DNA from: Bacteroides fluxus YIT 12057
Lineage (GTDB): Bacteria; Bacteroidota; Bacteroidia; Bacteroidales; Bacteroidaceae
Assembly (NCBI RefSeq): GCF_000195635.1
Contig: NZ_GL882605.1
Coordinates: forward strand, 41,061-105,060
DNA: 64,000 nt
Direction: 5' to 3'
A program made the position numbers and the translations under genes. Below are positions 39,201-47,062 of the stretch, piece by piece (position 1 is the stretch's first letter; every line of letters begins with the position of its first letter). The notes under the pieces were generated by a model. That model did no database searches, was not told the origin of the DNA, and saw nothing but the letters and a program-made list of their open reading frames with translations.

Positions 39201-39995
39201 TGTACCTGTAGATGCACCGTTGAACGGTTCTACGGTGGTGGGGAAATTGTGTGTCTCGGCTTTCAGGGAAATCACACTCTTGATGTCTTTCACCTGGAAA
39301 TAGTCGGGTTTGGAGTGGTCTGCCGGGGCAAACTGCTCAATCACCGGACCTTCGGCAAAAGCTACATTGTCTTTGTAGGCGGAAATGATTTTATTGGGAT
39401 TTTCCTGTGTAGTCTTTTTAATCATCTGGAAGAGGGAAGACTCTTGTTCCACTCCGTCAATGATGAATGTTCCACCAAAGATTTTGTGACGGCAATGCTC
39501 GGAATTGATTTGAGCAAAACCGAATACTTCGGAGTCTGTCAGAGGACGTCCCAAGTCCTTTTCTACTTTCTTGAGATATTCCATCTCCTCTTTGGACAAG
39601 GCCAAGCCCTCTTTTTCGTTATAGGCTTCAAGGTCCTCGATGTGAATGATGGGTTCCGGCTGACGATTGGTTGTAAATACATGCTGGTCCAGTCCCTTGT
39701 ACATACGTTGCAGCATCGGGTCGTGGTCTGCATTCTCGTCTTTTACGGGGAAATATTCCTCGATACGGACGATGCCGTTCAGACCCATGTTCTGGGTGAT
39801 TTCCACGGCGTTAGTACTCCAAGGAGTAATCATTTCACGGCGCGGGCCGACGAAATGTCCTTTCAGGTTGTCTTCACTTTCGGGGGCGGCTTCTCCAAAA
39901 AGCCAACAGAGTTTGTCGCTGTCTGCCTGGGTAAGTTCGTGGTCACACTCTACGGCAATCACGCTCTTGGATGGGGTTCTGAAAAAAAGAATCAT
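36288..39995 (-). CDS. purL: Phosphoribosylformylglycinamidine synthase, single chain
   Basis: The start MILFFRTPSKSVIAVE at 39995 is preferred over the in-frame ATG at 40061, whose extra 22 residues are translated from a tandem DNA repeat. The 1235-residue enzyme converts FGAR, glutamine and ATP to FGAM in purine synthesis. Visible blocks are QINSEHCRHKIF, SLKAETHNFPTTVEPF, GTGGEIRDRMGGGKGS, the second AIRS half, and a C-terminal class I glutaminase with nucleophile Cys1079 (LGVCNGCQLMMEL) and late His-Glu (MPHLERSIFPWQ). Length is normal for the large PurL of Gram-negative bacteria. It stands alone, with a divergent exporter gene upstream. Confidence 0.97.
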   Translation of the reverse strand: MILFFRTPSKSVIAVECDHELTQADSDKLCWLFGEAAPESEDNLKGHFVGPRREMITPWSTNAVEITQNMGLNGIVRIEEYFPVKDENADHDPMLQRMYKGLDQHVFTTNRQPEPIIHIEDLEAYNEKEGLALSKEEMEYLKKVEKDLGRPLTDSEVFGFAQINSEHCRHKIFGGTFIIDGVEQESSLFQMIKKTTQENPNKIISAYKDNVAFAEGPVIEQFAPADHSKPDYFQVKDIKSVISLKAETHNFPTTVEPFNGASTGTGGEIRDRMGGGKGSWPIAGTAVYMTSYPRTDEGRPWEEILPVREWLYQTPEQILIKASNGASDFGNKFGQPLICGSVLTFEHKEKEEVYGYDKVIMLAGGVGYGTQRDCLKGSPEAGNKVVVIGGDNYRIGLGGGSVSSVDTGRYSSGIELNAVQRANAEMQKRAYNVVRALCEEETNPVVSIHDHGSAGHVNCLSELVEECGGLIDMSKLPIGDKTLSAKEIIANESQERMGLLIEEEAIEHVRKVAERERAPMYVVGETTGDHRFAFQQADGVRPFDLAVEQMFGSSPKTYMVDKTVERHYEMPKYELSQLHEYLTNVLQLEAVACKDWLTNKVDRSVTGKIARQQCQGELQLPLSDCGVVALDYRGEKGIATSLGHAPQAALADPAAGSILSVSEALTNLIWAPLAEGLDSVSLSANWMWPCRSQEGEDARLYTAVKALSDFCCALQINVPTGKDSLSMTQKYPDGSKVIAPGTVIVSAGGEVSDVKKVVSPVLVNNEKTTIYHIDFSFDQLKLGGSAFAQALGKVGDEVPCVQDPEYFRDAFLAVQTLIDKGLILAGHDISAGGLITTLLEMCFSNVEGGMEINLDKIKEQDLIKILFAENPGIVIQISDKHKEEVKQILEDAGVGYVKLGKPTDERHILVSKGDATYQFGIDYMRDVWYSSSYLLDRKQSMNGCAKKRFENYKMQPVEFAFMPPFKGKFSQYGIDPDRRTPTGIRAAIIREKGTNGEREMAYSLYLAGFDVKDVTMTDLISGRETLEDVNMIVYCGGFSNSDVLGSAKGWAGAFLFNPKAKEALDKYYAREDTLSLGVCNGCQLMMELNLINPELEKKGKMLHNDSHKFESRFLGLTIPTNRSVMFGSLSGSKLGIWVAHGEGKFSLPYDEDKYNVVAKYTYDEYPANPNGSDYSVAALASADGRHLAIMPHLERSIFPWQNGCYPADRMNSDQVTPWMEAFVNARKWVEEKMKK

Positions 39996-40002
39996 ACTTA
40001 TA

Positions 40003-40032
40003 TTTACGATTTGACGATTTACGATTTGGCGA
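40003..40032. repeat. Tandem 15-bp repeat just before purL
   Basis: Two adjacent copies of TTTACGATTTG(A/G)CGA at 40003-40017 and 40018-40032, differing at one base, lie 8 bp upstream of the purL start. They encode the NRQIVNRQIVN-like extension if the upstream ATG were used, which argues against that start. Confidence 0.8.
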
Positions 40033-40221
40033 TTGAAGTTACTAATAGTTAGTTTCTTCATCTTTTCTTCTTTCTGGGTGCAAAGATATACAAAATCAGT
40101 GGGGAGGAGAAGGAAATGGAAAATAAAAAACGTATGCGGTTTTACTTCTTAAAAATCTTTTCGGTCGAAAAAACGTTAACACTATTCGTTCGTCTCATAA
40201 AAAAGTACGATATTTGCAGCC

Positions 40222-40875
40222 ATGATTCAGATAGAGACCATATTTGACATATTGTGGAAAGGGTTCATAATCGGTGTTATTGTGTCCGCACCGTTGGGAC
40301 CTGTGGGCGTACTGTGTATCCAGCGCACTTTGAATAAAGGACGATGGTATGGTTTTGTTACAGGCATAGGAGCTTCGCTGAGTGATATTGCTTACGCCTT
40401 GTTGACGGGTTATGGCATGAGTTTTGTCTTTGATTATGTCAACAAGAACATTTTCTATCTGCAGCTTTTCGGAAGTATTCTGTTATTGGTTTTTGGAGTC
40501 TATACTTTCCGCAGCAATCCGGTACAGTCCATCCGGCCGGTTTCCACCAATAAGGGGTCTTATTTCCACAACTTCATAACGGCTTTTGCCGTCACCCTCT
40601 CCAATCCGCTGATTATTTTCCTGTTTATCGGCCTTTTTGCCCGTTTTGCTTTTGTCAGTGAAGGGATATTGGTCTTTGAGGCGGTTACCGGATATCTGGC
40701 CATTGCATTGGGTGCTTTGGCCTGGTGGTTTGGCATTACTTTTTTTGTAAATAAAGTCCGTAAGCAATTCAACCTGCGTGGCATTTGGATGTTGAACCGT
40801 ATTATCGGAAGCATTGTCATGGTGGTGTCTGTGCTTGGGCTGGTGTTCACGCTGATGGGCGAGTCGCTGTACTGA
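40222..40875 (+). CDS. LysE/RhtB-family amino acid exporter
   Basis: A 217-residue membrane protein with six hydrophobic segments. The start carries the LysE motif: VSAPLGPVGVLCIQRTLNKGRWYGFVTGIGASLSD is the conserved first-helix region (PLGP-GV, then G--GxGAS-D). The substrate of Bacteroides members is unknown. The likely -7 element (GATATTTG just before the ATG) leaves a very short leader. Divergent from purL; the next gene begins 37 bp later on the same strand. Confidence 0.88.
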   Translation: MIQIETIFDILWKGFIIGVIVSAPLGPVGVLCIQRTLNKGRWYGFVTGIGASLSDIAYALLTGYGMSFVFDYVNKNIFYLQLFGSILLLVFGVYTFRSNPVQSIRPVSTNKGSYFHNFITAFAVTLSNPLIIFLFIGLFARFAFVSEGILVFEAVTGYLAIALGALAWWFGITFFVNKVRKQFNLRGIWMLNRIIGSIVMVVSVLGLVFTLMGESLY

Positions 40876-40912
40876 GTGGAAAGGTGAAAATTCATAATTC
40901 ATATATCTTATC

Positions 40913-41452
40913 GTGAAGATTGCACAACAACTGAAAGAAAAGAACATAGCCGAATACCTTATATATATGTGGCAGGTAGAGGACTTGATTCGTGCCAACA
41001 AGTGCGATATCGATGAAATATGCCGCAACATTATTTCCCGTTATCCGGTAGAAGAACATGCCGGGCTGGAAGAATGGTACGGTAATCTGACCGAGATGAT
41101 GCGTGCCGAAGGAGTGAAGGAGAAGGGGCATCTGCAAATAAACCGTAATGTCATCCAGAATCTCACGGAGCTGCATGCCGGATTACTGGCATCGACTAAA
41201 TATCCGTTTTATAACGCAGCCTATTTCAAGGCATTGCCGTTCATTGTGGAGCTGCGCCAGAAGGGGGGGGAGCAGGAGGAATCCGAGCTTGATACCTGTT
41301 TCGAGGCACTCTACGGGGTGCTGCTGCTGCGGTTGCAAAAGAAGGAGATCAGCCGGGGCACAGCCAAGGCGATAGAGGCTATCAGCGGCTTCATTTCGCT
41401 GCTTGCCAATTATTACGACAAGGAGAAGCGGGGAGAGCTGGAATTGGAATAA
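40913..41452 (+). CDS. DUF4924-like conserved protein, GTG start
   Basis: A 179-residue soluble, mostly helical protein (first codon GTG; KIAQQLKEKNIAEYLIYMWQ, RNVIQNLTELHAGLL, YKNAAYFKALPFIVEL-like block, CFEALYGVLLLRLQKKEIS). It resembles the Bacteroidales DUF4924 proteins, which are often found just before the RfbD gene, as here. Function unknown. It heads a tight rightward series with rfbD, a small membrane protein and prfC. Confidence 0.75.
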   Translation: MKIAQQLKEKNIAEYLIYMWQVEDLIRANKCDIDEICRNIISRYPVEEHAGLEEWYGNLTEMMRAEGVKEKGHLQINRNVIQNLTELHAGLLASTKYPFYNAAYFKALPFIVELRQKGGEQEESELDTCFEALYGVLLLRLQKKEISRGTAKAIEAISGFISLLANYYDKEKRGELELE

Positions 41453-41501
41453 GAAAAAATTGTTCATCGTAACATAAATATTTATAAGCGTAACTTTTTA
41501 A

Positions 41502-42350
41502 ATGAATATTTTAGTAACCGGTGCCAACGGTCAGCTTGGCAATGAGATGCAAGTATTGTCACGGGAAAATCTGCAGCATACCTATTTTTTCACTGACGTA
41601 CAGGAATTGGATATTTGTGACGAGCAGGCGGTCCGTGCTTTCGTGGCAGACAACCGGGTGGATGTAATTGTGAACTGTGCTGCCTATACAGCGGTCGATA
41701 AGGCTGAAGACAATGCGGAACTTTGTGATAAGTTGAACCATCTTGCGCCGGGTTATCTGGCGTCCGCAGCCGAGGCTTGCGGTGCTGCATTGATACAAGT
41801 CTCTACAGATTATGTATTTGACGGGACGGGACATATACCTTATACGGAAGAGATGACTCCTTGTCCCAACTCCGTTTACGGTTCCACTAAGCTGGACGGT
41901 GAGCGGGCAGTGATGGAGAAGTGCAGCCGTGCGATGATTATCCGTACGGCATGGTTGTATTCTGTTTACGGAAATAACTTTGTAAAGACCATGCTTCGTT
42001 TGGGGCGTGAGCGTGAAACACTGGGGGTTGTTTTTGACCAAATAGGTACACCGACTTATGCTAAAGATTTGGCATGTGTTATCTTTGAGGCTATCAATCA
42101 TGGTATTGTTCCGGGTATTTATCACTTCAGCGATGAAGGCGTTTGTTCATGGTATGACTTTACTTTGGCGATACATCGCATAGCCGGCATATCAACTTGT
42201 AAAGTAAGTCCTTTGCATACAGACGAATTTCCTGCTAAAGCACCACGTCCTAATTATTCAGTCTTGGATAAAACAAAAATAAAGAAAACATTCGGCATTG
42301 AAATCCCCCATTGGGAGGAGAGTCTAGTGGCATGTATGAAGAAACTTTAA
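41502..42350 (+). CDS. rfbD: dTDP-4-dehydrorhamnose reductase
   Basis: A 282-residue extended SDR enzyme: NAD(P)-binding MNILVTGANGQLGNEMQ, NCAAYTAVDKAEDN, QVSTDYVFDGTG and the active-site YGSTKLDGE (Tyr and Lys of the YxxxK pair). It reduces dTDP-4-keto-rhamnose to dTDP-L-rhamnose for surface polysaccharide. The other rml genes are not nearby. Five bases after its stop a 54-residue membrane protein begins. Confidence 0.95.
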   Translation: MNILVTGANGQLGNEMQVLSRENLQHTYFFTDVQELDICDEQAVRAFVADNRVDVIVNCAAYTAVDKAEDNAELCDKLNHLAPGYLASAAEACGAALIQVSTDYVFDGTGHIPYTEEMTPCPNSVYGSTKLDGERAVMEKCSRAMIIRTAWLYSVYGNNFVKTMLRLGRERETLGVVFDQIGTPTYAKDLACVIFEAINHGIVPGIYHFSDEGVCSWYDFTLAIHRIAGISTCKVSPLHTDEFPAKAPRPNYSVLDKTKIKKTFGIEIPHWEESLVACMKKL

Positions 42351-42354
42351 GATA

Positions 42355-42519
42355 ATGGCACAGAAGAAGAAAACTTATTTAACGTTCGGTGCTTGCCTCG
42401 CTATAGGGATGACTTTTGGCATTATCATGCATAAACTAGTCATGGGTATTGCTATTGGCTGCGCATTAGGTGTCTATTATGAGAGGAAAAACAAGCAAGA
42501 TAAAAAAGATGATATATGA
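42355..42519 (+). CDS. Small membrane protein between rfbD and prfC
   Basis: A 54-residue reading frame starting [12 protein letters not shown] and ending KQDKKDDI, too short for many gene callers. It has a basic N-terminus, two glycine-rich hydrophobic stretches (about residues 10-24 and 29-41) and a charged tail, so it is probably a membrane protein. It starts 4 bp after rfbD and its stop overlaps the prfC start in ATGA (42516-42519), a sign of translational coupling. Function unknown; the arrangement itself is strong evidence that it is a real gene. Confidence 0.75.
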   Translation: MAQKKKTYLTFGACLAIGMTFGIIMHKLVMGIAIGCALGVYYERKNKQDKKDDI

Positions 42520-44084
42520 TTAACGAGATAGAAAGACGAAGAACGTTTGCGATTATCGCACACCCGGATGCCGGTAAGACGTCGTTGACCGAGAAGCTGT
42601 TGCTTTTCGGCGGACAAATCCAGGTGGCCGGTGCTGTAAAGAGCAATAAGATAAAGAAGTCGGCAACGTCGGACTGGATGGATATTGAAAAACAGCGTGG
42701 TATTTCCGTTACTACTTCCGTGATGGAGTTCGACTACCACGACTACAAGGTGAATATCCTCGATACTCCGGGTCACCAGGACTTTGCCGAAGATACTTAT
42801 CGCACGCTGACGGCTGTAGATAGCGTTATCATCGTGGTGGACGGTGCGAAAGGTGTGGAAACGCAGACACGCAAGCTGATGGAAGTCTGCCGTATGCGTA
42901 ATACGCCGGTGATTATCTTCATCAACAAGATGGACCGTGAAGCCAAAGACCCGTTCGACCTGCTGGACGAGCTGGAGGAGGAGCTGCACATCCACGTGCG
43001 TCCCTTGACCTGGCCTATCGAGAGCGGCGTCCGTTTCAAAGGTGTCTATAATATCTACGAGCATAACCTCAATCTTTACCAGCCCAGCAAGCAGGTAGTG
43101 ACGGAGAAGGTGGAAGTGGATATCCATACCGAGGAACTGGACAATCAGATTGGCGCTCAGTTGGCTGACAAGCTACGCGGGGAACTGGAACTGATAGACG
43201 GTGTTTATCCCGAATTCGATAAGGAAGAGTATCTGAAGGGTGAGCTGGCTCCCGTATTCTTCGGCTCGGCACTGAATAATTTCGGTGTGCAGGAACTGCT
43301 GGATTGCTTTGTGGAGATTGCTCCCAGTCCCCGTCCCGTGAAGGCTGAAGAGCGTGAGGTGGAGCCGGAAGAGCCAAAATTCACCGGATTCATCTTTAAG
43401 ATAACCGCCAATATCGACCCGAATCACCGTTCATGTATCGCTTTCTGCAAAATCTGCTCCGGCAAGTTTATACGCAATGCCCCGTACTTGCATGTACGTC
43501 ACGGCAAGACAATGCGTTTCTCGTCGCCCACGCAGTTCATGGCGCAGCGCAAGACGACTGTCGATGAGGCTTGGGCGGGAGATATTATCGGTCTGCCGGA
43601 TAACGGTACGTTCAAGATCGGCGATACGCTGACCGAAGGCGAGGCGCTCCACTTCAAGGGACTTCCGAGTTTCTCGCCGGAGATGTTCAAATACATTGAG
43701 AATGCCGACCCGATGAAGCAGAAACAGCTTGCCAAGGGTATCGACCAGCTGATGGACGAAGGTGTGGCGCAGTTGTTCGTCAACCAGTTCAACGGGCGTA
43801 AGATTATCGGTACGGTGGGGCAGTTGCAGTTTGAGGTCATCCAGTATCGTCTGGAGAACGAATACAGCGCGAAGTGCCGTTGGGAACCGCTCAGCCTCTA
43901 CAAGGCGTGCTGGATTGAGAGCGATGATGCGGCAGAGCTGGAAGCCTTCAAGAAACGCAAATACCAGTACATGGCGAAAGACCGCGAGGGTAGGGATGTG
44001 TTCCTGGCCGACAGCGGATATGTGTTGCAGATGGCGCAGATGGACTTCAAGCATATCAAGTTCCACTTTACGAGCGAGTTCTAA
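42516..44084 (+). CDS. prfC: Peptide chain release factor 3
   Basis: A 522-residue GTPase with G1 [15 protein letters not shown]2-region [12 protein letters not shown]3 DTPGHQDF and G4 NKMDR, then RF3-specific C-terminal domains ([33 protein letters not shown]). It recycles RF1/RF2 from the ribosome after peptide release. The first Met overlaps the stop of the upstream small gene. The codon choice is rich in strongly used codons (CTG, CGT, AAG), as expected of a highly expressed gene, in contrast to the AT-rich island that follows. Confidence 0.96.
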   Translation: MINEIERRRTFAIIAHPDAGKTSLTEKLLLFGGQIQVAGAVKSNKIKKSATSDWMDIEKQRGISVTTSVMEFDYHDYKVNILDTPGHQDFAEDTYRTLTAVDSVIIVVDGAKGVETQTRKLMEVCRMRNTPVIIFINKMDREAKDPFDLLDELEEELHIHVRPLTWPIESGVRFKGVYNIYEHNLNLYQPSKQVVTEKVEVDIHTEELDNQIGAQLADKLRGELELIDGVYPEFDKEEYLKGELAPVFFGSALNNFGVQELLDCFVEIAPSPRPVKAEEREVEPEEPKFTGFIFKITANIDPNHRSCIAFCKICSGKFIRNAPYLHVRHGKTMRFSSPTQFMAQRKTTVDEAWAGDIIGLPDNGTFKIGDTLTEGEALHFKGLPSFSPEMFKYIENADPMKQKQLAKGIDQLMDEGVAQLFVNQFNGRKIIGTVGQLQFEVIQYRLENEYSAKCRWEPLSLYKACWIESDDAAELEAFKKRKYQYMAKDREGRDVFLADSGYVLQMAQMDFKHIKFHFTSEF

Positions 44085-44145
44085 GCTATATGCCTCCTGC
44101 CGATTTCCGGGTATGGATAATGCAGGCTAAAGAGAAATATGGGTG

Positions 44146-44181
44146 AAGAGGTACAAAGTGATGAAAAACTTTGTACCTCTT
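44146..44181 (+). terminator. Terminator after prfC
   Basis: A perfect 14-bp inverted repeat (44146-44159 and 44168-44181, 8-nt loop) followed by TATTTATTG, 62 bp after the prfC stop. It closes the core operon at the left border of the accessory island. Confidence 0.8.
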
Positions 44182-44204
44182 TATTTATTGTGGGAAGAAA
44201 GTGT

Positions 44205-44297
44205 TACCTTTGTTTCTGCAACGATTAACCTGCATTGATTATGAAGACTGTTGAAGTAAACTCGTTCCTTACCGATTTTACACCTTACTTATTATAA
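44205..44297 (+). pseudogene. Promoter with an 18-residue reading frame, possible gene remnant
   Basis: A TANNTTTG match (TACCTTTG, 44205-44212) lies 28 bp before an ATG at 44241 that opens MKTVEVNSFLTDFTPYLL and stops at 44295-44297. The setting is that of a normal Bacteroides gene start, but the frame ends after 18 codons. It may be the 5' stub of a gene replaced when the ATPase cassette arrived, or a leader peptide. No family is recognised. Confidence 0.4.
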
Positions 44298-44360
44298 ACA
44301 CAAAATTTCAAACAGTAACAAGGGTACGAAACTATTAGGTGGCATTAAGATAAATTAAGC

Positions 44361-44398
44361 CCGTAATTTTTTTACGGAAATCCTTTTCCGTATCTTTG
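44361..44398 (+). promoter_or_regulatory. Promoter with overlapping palindromes before the ATPase-RloB-like operon
   Basis: A -7 box TATCTTTG at 44391-44398 lies 27 bp before the ATG. Two palindromes cover the region from -33 to -7: CCGTAA at 44361-44366 with TTACGG at 44372-44377, and TACGGAAA at 44373-44380 with TTTCCGTA at 44385-44392. They share one arm, so only one hairpin or one bound state can form at a time. This looks like an operator for a repressor. Confidence 0.55.
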
Positions 44399-44425
44399 TC
44401 TTCTGAAAGTTAAGCCAATAGAAAT

Positions 44426-45526
44426 ATGTTAGTAAGATTTGCTGTTACCAACTATCGTGGATTTGCAGACCGCATTGAGTGGGATTTGTCAAGTCCGGCT
44501 AATTATGAGTTCAATAAAAACGCTATCAAAGACGGTATCATAAAAAATGGTATTGTATATGGACCGAACGGATCGGGTAAAACAAACTTCAGTTTGGCCT
44601 TATTCGATATTGAGAACCATTTGTCGCCCAAATGGAAGAAGATAGATTATTATGTGAATTTTATTTATGCCGGAAAGAAAGAGGGAGTAGTGGAGTTCGA
44701 ATATACATTTAGGTTTGAGAACGAGATAGTTGTCTATGCCTATTCTAAAAATGCCGGTGGTATATTAGTGTCTGAATCGCTTCGGGTGGACGATAATTGG
44801 GTTTTTGAACGGAAGAATGGTTCTTTTTGCATAGACAAGCAACAGTTTCCTATGGAAGAAACCATAGAGAATAACCTCGGAAGCAATGCAAATAACGTGT
44901 CGATAGTCAATTTCTTATTGACTTCCTACCCTTTGGGCAAAGAGCACTACTTGATAAAACTCAGTAAGTTTGTCAACTCGATGCTTTGGTTTCGGAATCT
45001 TGATACAAGGGAATTTATCGGACTGGAAACAACTGCAATGAACCTTGATGAGTTTATCATTGCAAACGGATTGCTTGAAGACTTCTCAAATTTCCTGCGG
45101 AGAGTCAGTGGTCAAACGTTCCGGCTTGTTGCACATACGCCTGTCGATAAACAAATACTTTGTGATATAGGCGGTTCGGAAATTCCTTTCTACTTGGTTG
45201 CATCTACGGGAACCAGATCACTGCAATTACTTTATTTTTGGATGAAGCGAATGAGTGAAGCGTCATTTGTCTTTATTGACGAATTTGATGCGTTCTATCA
45301 TTTCCGTTTAGCCTTTGAAGTGTGCAAAATGTTGTTCAATATGAATTGCCAGATATTTACGTCTTCACATAACACGTATTTGATGACCAATGACCTGCTG
45401 CGTCCGGACTGTAATTTCATCTTGAATGAAAATAAGATAAAACCTTTGTGTGACTGTACGGATAAAGAGTTGAGGTTTGGGCACAATATCGAAAAACTTT
45501 TCCGGGGTAATACTTTCAAGGTATGA
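44426..45526 (+). CDS. AAA/ABC-type ATPase of a candidate defence pair
   Basis: A 366-residue protein of the AAA_15/AAA_21 (OLD-like, RecF/SMC-type) class: MLVRFAVTNYRGF, Walker A GPNGSGKTN (Lys52), signature-like STGTRSLQLL (from Ser260), Walker B FVFIDEFD (Asp285-Glu286) and a switch His315 in TSSHNTYLM. ATPases like this pair with nuclease or toxin partners in systems such as AbiL, PARIS and Septu. The coil between the halves is short. The downstream gene starts within its stop (ATGA), so both are made together. Codon usage is AT-rich compared with prfC, suggesting transfer. Which named system it matches is not settled by eye. Confidence 0.88.
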   Translation: MLVRFAVTNYRGFADRIEWDLSSPANYEFNKNAIKDGIIKNGIVYGPNGSGKTNFSLALFDIENHLSPKWKKIDYYVNFIYAGKKEGVVEFEYTFRFENEIVVYAYSKNAGGILVSESLRVDDNWVFERKNGSFCIDKQQFPMEETIENNLGSNANNVSIVNFLLTSYPLGKEHYLIKLSKFVNSMLWFRNLDTREFIGLETTAMNLDEFIIANGLLEDFSNFLRRVSGQTFRLVAHTPVDKQILCDIGGSEIPFYLVASTGTRSLQLLYFWMKRMSEASFVFIDEFDAFYHFRLAFEVCKMLFNMNCQIFTSSHNTYLMTNDLLRPDCNFILNENKIKPLCDCTDKELRFGHNIEKLFRGNTFKV

Positions 45527-46335
45527 TACTATTTATTTTTGAAGGTAAGAAATGTGAGCCTCGTCTTTTTGAGACTTTGAAACATTTGTTTTTCGCCAAA
45601 GAAACAGAGCCGTTTGTATGTACTTATAACAGTAATATTTATTCTTTATATTCAAAGTTAAAGGGGTATGATGTCTTTGAAAATGTTACAGCAAGCGGAA
45701 ATACGGTAACTATACTTAATGATATATTGCAAAAGAACGGGGATGATACTCTTGCTGATATTCTGGAAGTGGATGTTTCTGAAATATTCTTGTTTTTTGA
45801 TTATGATTTTCAAGAATCCCGATTGACATTGGAAGAGAACAACCGACATATCGGTGAAATGCTGGAGTATTTTGACGATGAAACCGAAAATGGGAAATTG
45901 TATATCAATTATCCGATGGTGGAATCTGTGTTCTATACCAAGCAACTGCCGGATGAGGATTATCTGAGTTATGACGTTACTCGTGAGAAATGTCATAATT
46001 TTAAATCCTTGGTTTGTGATTTTTCTTTTTATAATTCTTTTGAGCTTTTGCTTATATCAGGTAATAAAAATGAGAAAGAGGAAAAGAAGTTGCTGAAACA
46101 ACAGACTGCTAAAGAAAATTGGCTGCATTTGACCGATATGAATGTTCGGAAGGCAAACTTCATTTGTGTAGGTGTTGATGCTATACCTGCTTTAAAAGAA
46201 AATCTCGCTCAGAGCAACATATATGAAAATCAACTGGCTAAGTATGTAAATACAGAAAATTGCAGAGTAGCTGTCTTGAACTCATTTCCGATATTTTTAT
46301 ATGATTATTTTAGGGATATACCCAATTTGTGTTGA
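45523..46335 (+). CDS. RloB/TOPRIM-like partner protein of a candidate defence pair
   Basis: A 270-residue protein overlapping the ATPase gene by 4 bp. The N-terminus FIFEGKKCEPRLF is the E-G-x-x-x-E-P start of RloB/AbiLii and TOPRIM-type proteins (Glu7, Glu12), and FLFFDYDF places Asp93-x-Asp95 where the TOPRIM DxD would bind metal. A further acidic strand follows (INYPMVESVFY, Glu134). I infer a metal-dependent nuclease or toxin controlled by the ATPase. The central part, about residues 100-230, matches no family I recognise, and the usual RloB N-P-x-F-E block is replaced by YPMVES. The genes after it are non-coding repeats. Confidence 0.75.
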   Translation: MILFIFEGKKCEPRLFETLKHLFFAKETEPFVCTYNSNIYSLYSKLKGYDVFENVTASGNTVTILNDILQKNGDDTLADILEVDVSEIFLFFDYDFQESRLTLEENNRHIGEMLEYFDDETENGKLYINYPMVESVFYTKQLPDEDYLSYDVTREKCHNFKSLVCDFSFYNSFELLLISGNKNEKEEKKLLKQQTAKENWLHLTDMNVRKANFICVGVDAIPALKENLAQSNIYENQLAKYVNTENCRVAVLNSFPIFLYDYFRDIPNLC

Positions 46336-47062
46336 TTTATTGGGACAAAAAGTCTGTGATTTCTCCTGTTCTCAATTCTGTTTTGCTACTAATATAACCT
46401 CGGTCTTATAGTGAGCCCTATTCAGTCGTATACTGAATTCTCCCCACCACTTCAGCAGGTGTTCTGGGAGGGGATGGACTGTGACGGTTTGATGGCTTGA
46501 AACGGATGTTTTTGGGCTTTGAAATGTTGTTACAAAATGAAATAAGAAACTGATTGGTGACACGGCTTCATTTAAAAAATCAACTAAAATAGAAAATAAG
46601 CCTTAAAGAGGTGAGGGTATTACAGAAAAGTTTTCGGTTCATTTTGCCTACACTCCGTCACTTTTGCCCTGCATCTCCCTGTTCATCGGCATTTATGCGG
46701 TGTAGGCAACCGTGTAGGCAAGTGACGGCAAATGGTTTGCCAGCACGCTTATTTATTCTTGTTTTGTTACAAATACTTGCATCAACTTTATAATAATCAG
46801 ATTTTTGTCTATTCGTTTATTTTGCGTTTTTCATTGTATGGAAATAACTTTTATTAACGTCGATTTTAAGCCAATTCGGCACTTTACCATTCAAGAATCT
46901 CTTGTCTGATGACTGATTCTTGCATCCGGTGCCATGCGTGCTCCTTGATTGGCGTGTAGTGCATCCGGATTCATCCTTTAGGAAACAGGTGTCTTTTCTT
47001 TGCAGGGCTTATACTTAATGCGGAAAGGTATCATGTAGAATGCTTGCAGGCCTTATGTAACA
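46336..47062. other. Gene-poor stretch of the island
   Basis: About 730 bp with no convincing gene. Open frames of 60-63 residues on both strands have no start-site context, promoter or conserved look. The stretch contains the inverted repeat family at 46644-46728 and a direct repeat of GCATCCGG near 46925 and 46962. It is probably an intergenic remnant left by mobile DNA. Confidence 0.6.
46644..46728. repeat. Interspersed inverted repeat with permuted arms
   Basis: TTGCCTACAC (46644-46653) and CCGTCACT (46655-46662) on the left have complements on the right: GTGTAGGCAA twice (46700-46709, 46712-46721) and AGTGACGG (46721-46728). The two right words are in swapped order, so the structure is not a simple hairpin. 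Confidence 0.65.

Noticed and set aside
46372..46793. Two short frames of 60-63 codons in the gene-poor stretch
   Set aside because: There is no ribosome-binding or promoter context, and one overlaps the permuted inverted repeat; they are more likely parts of an interspersed repeat.
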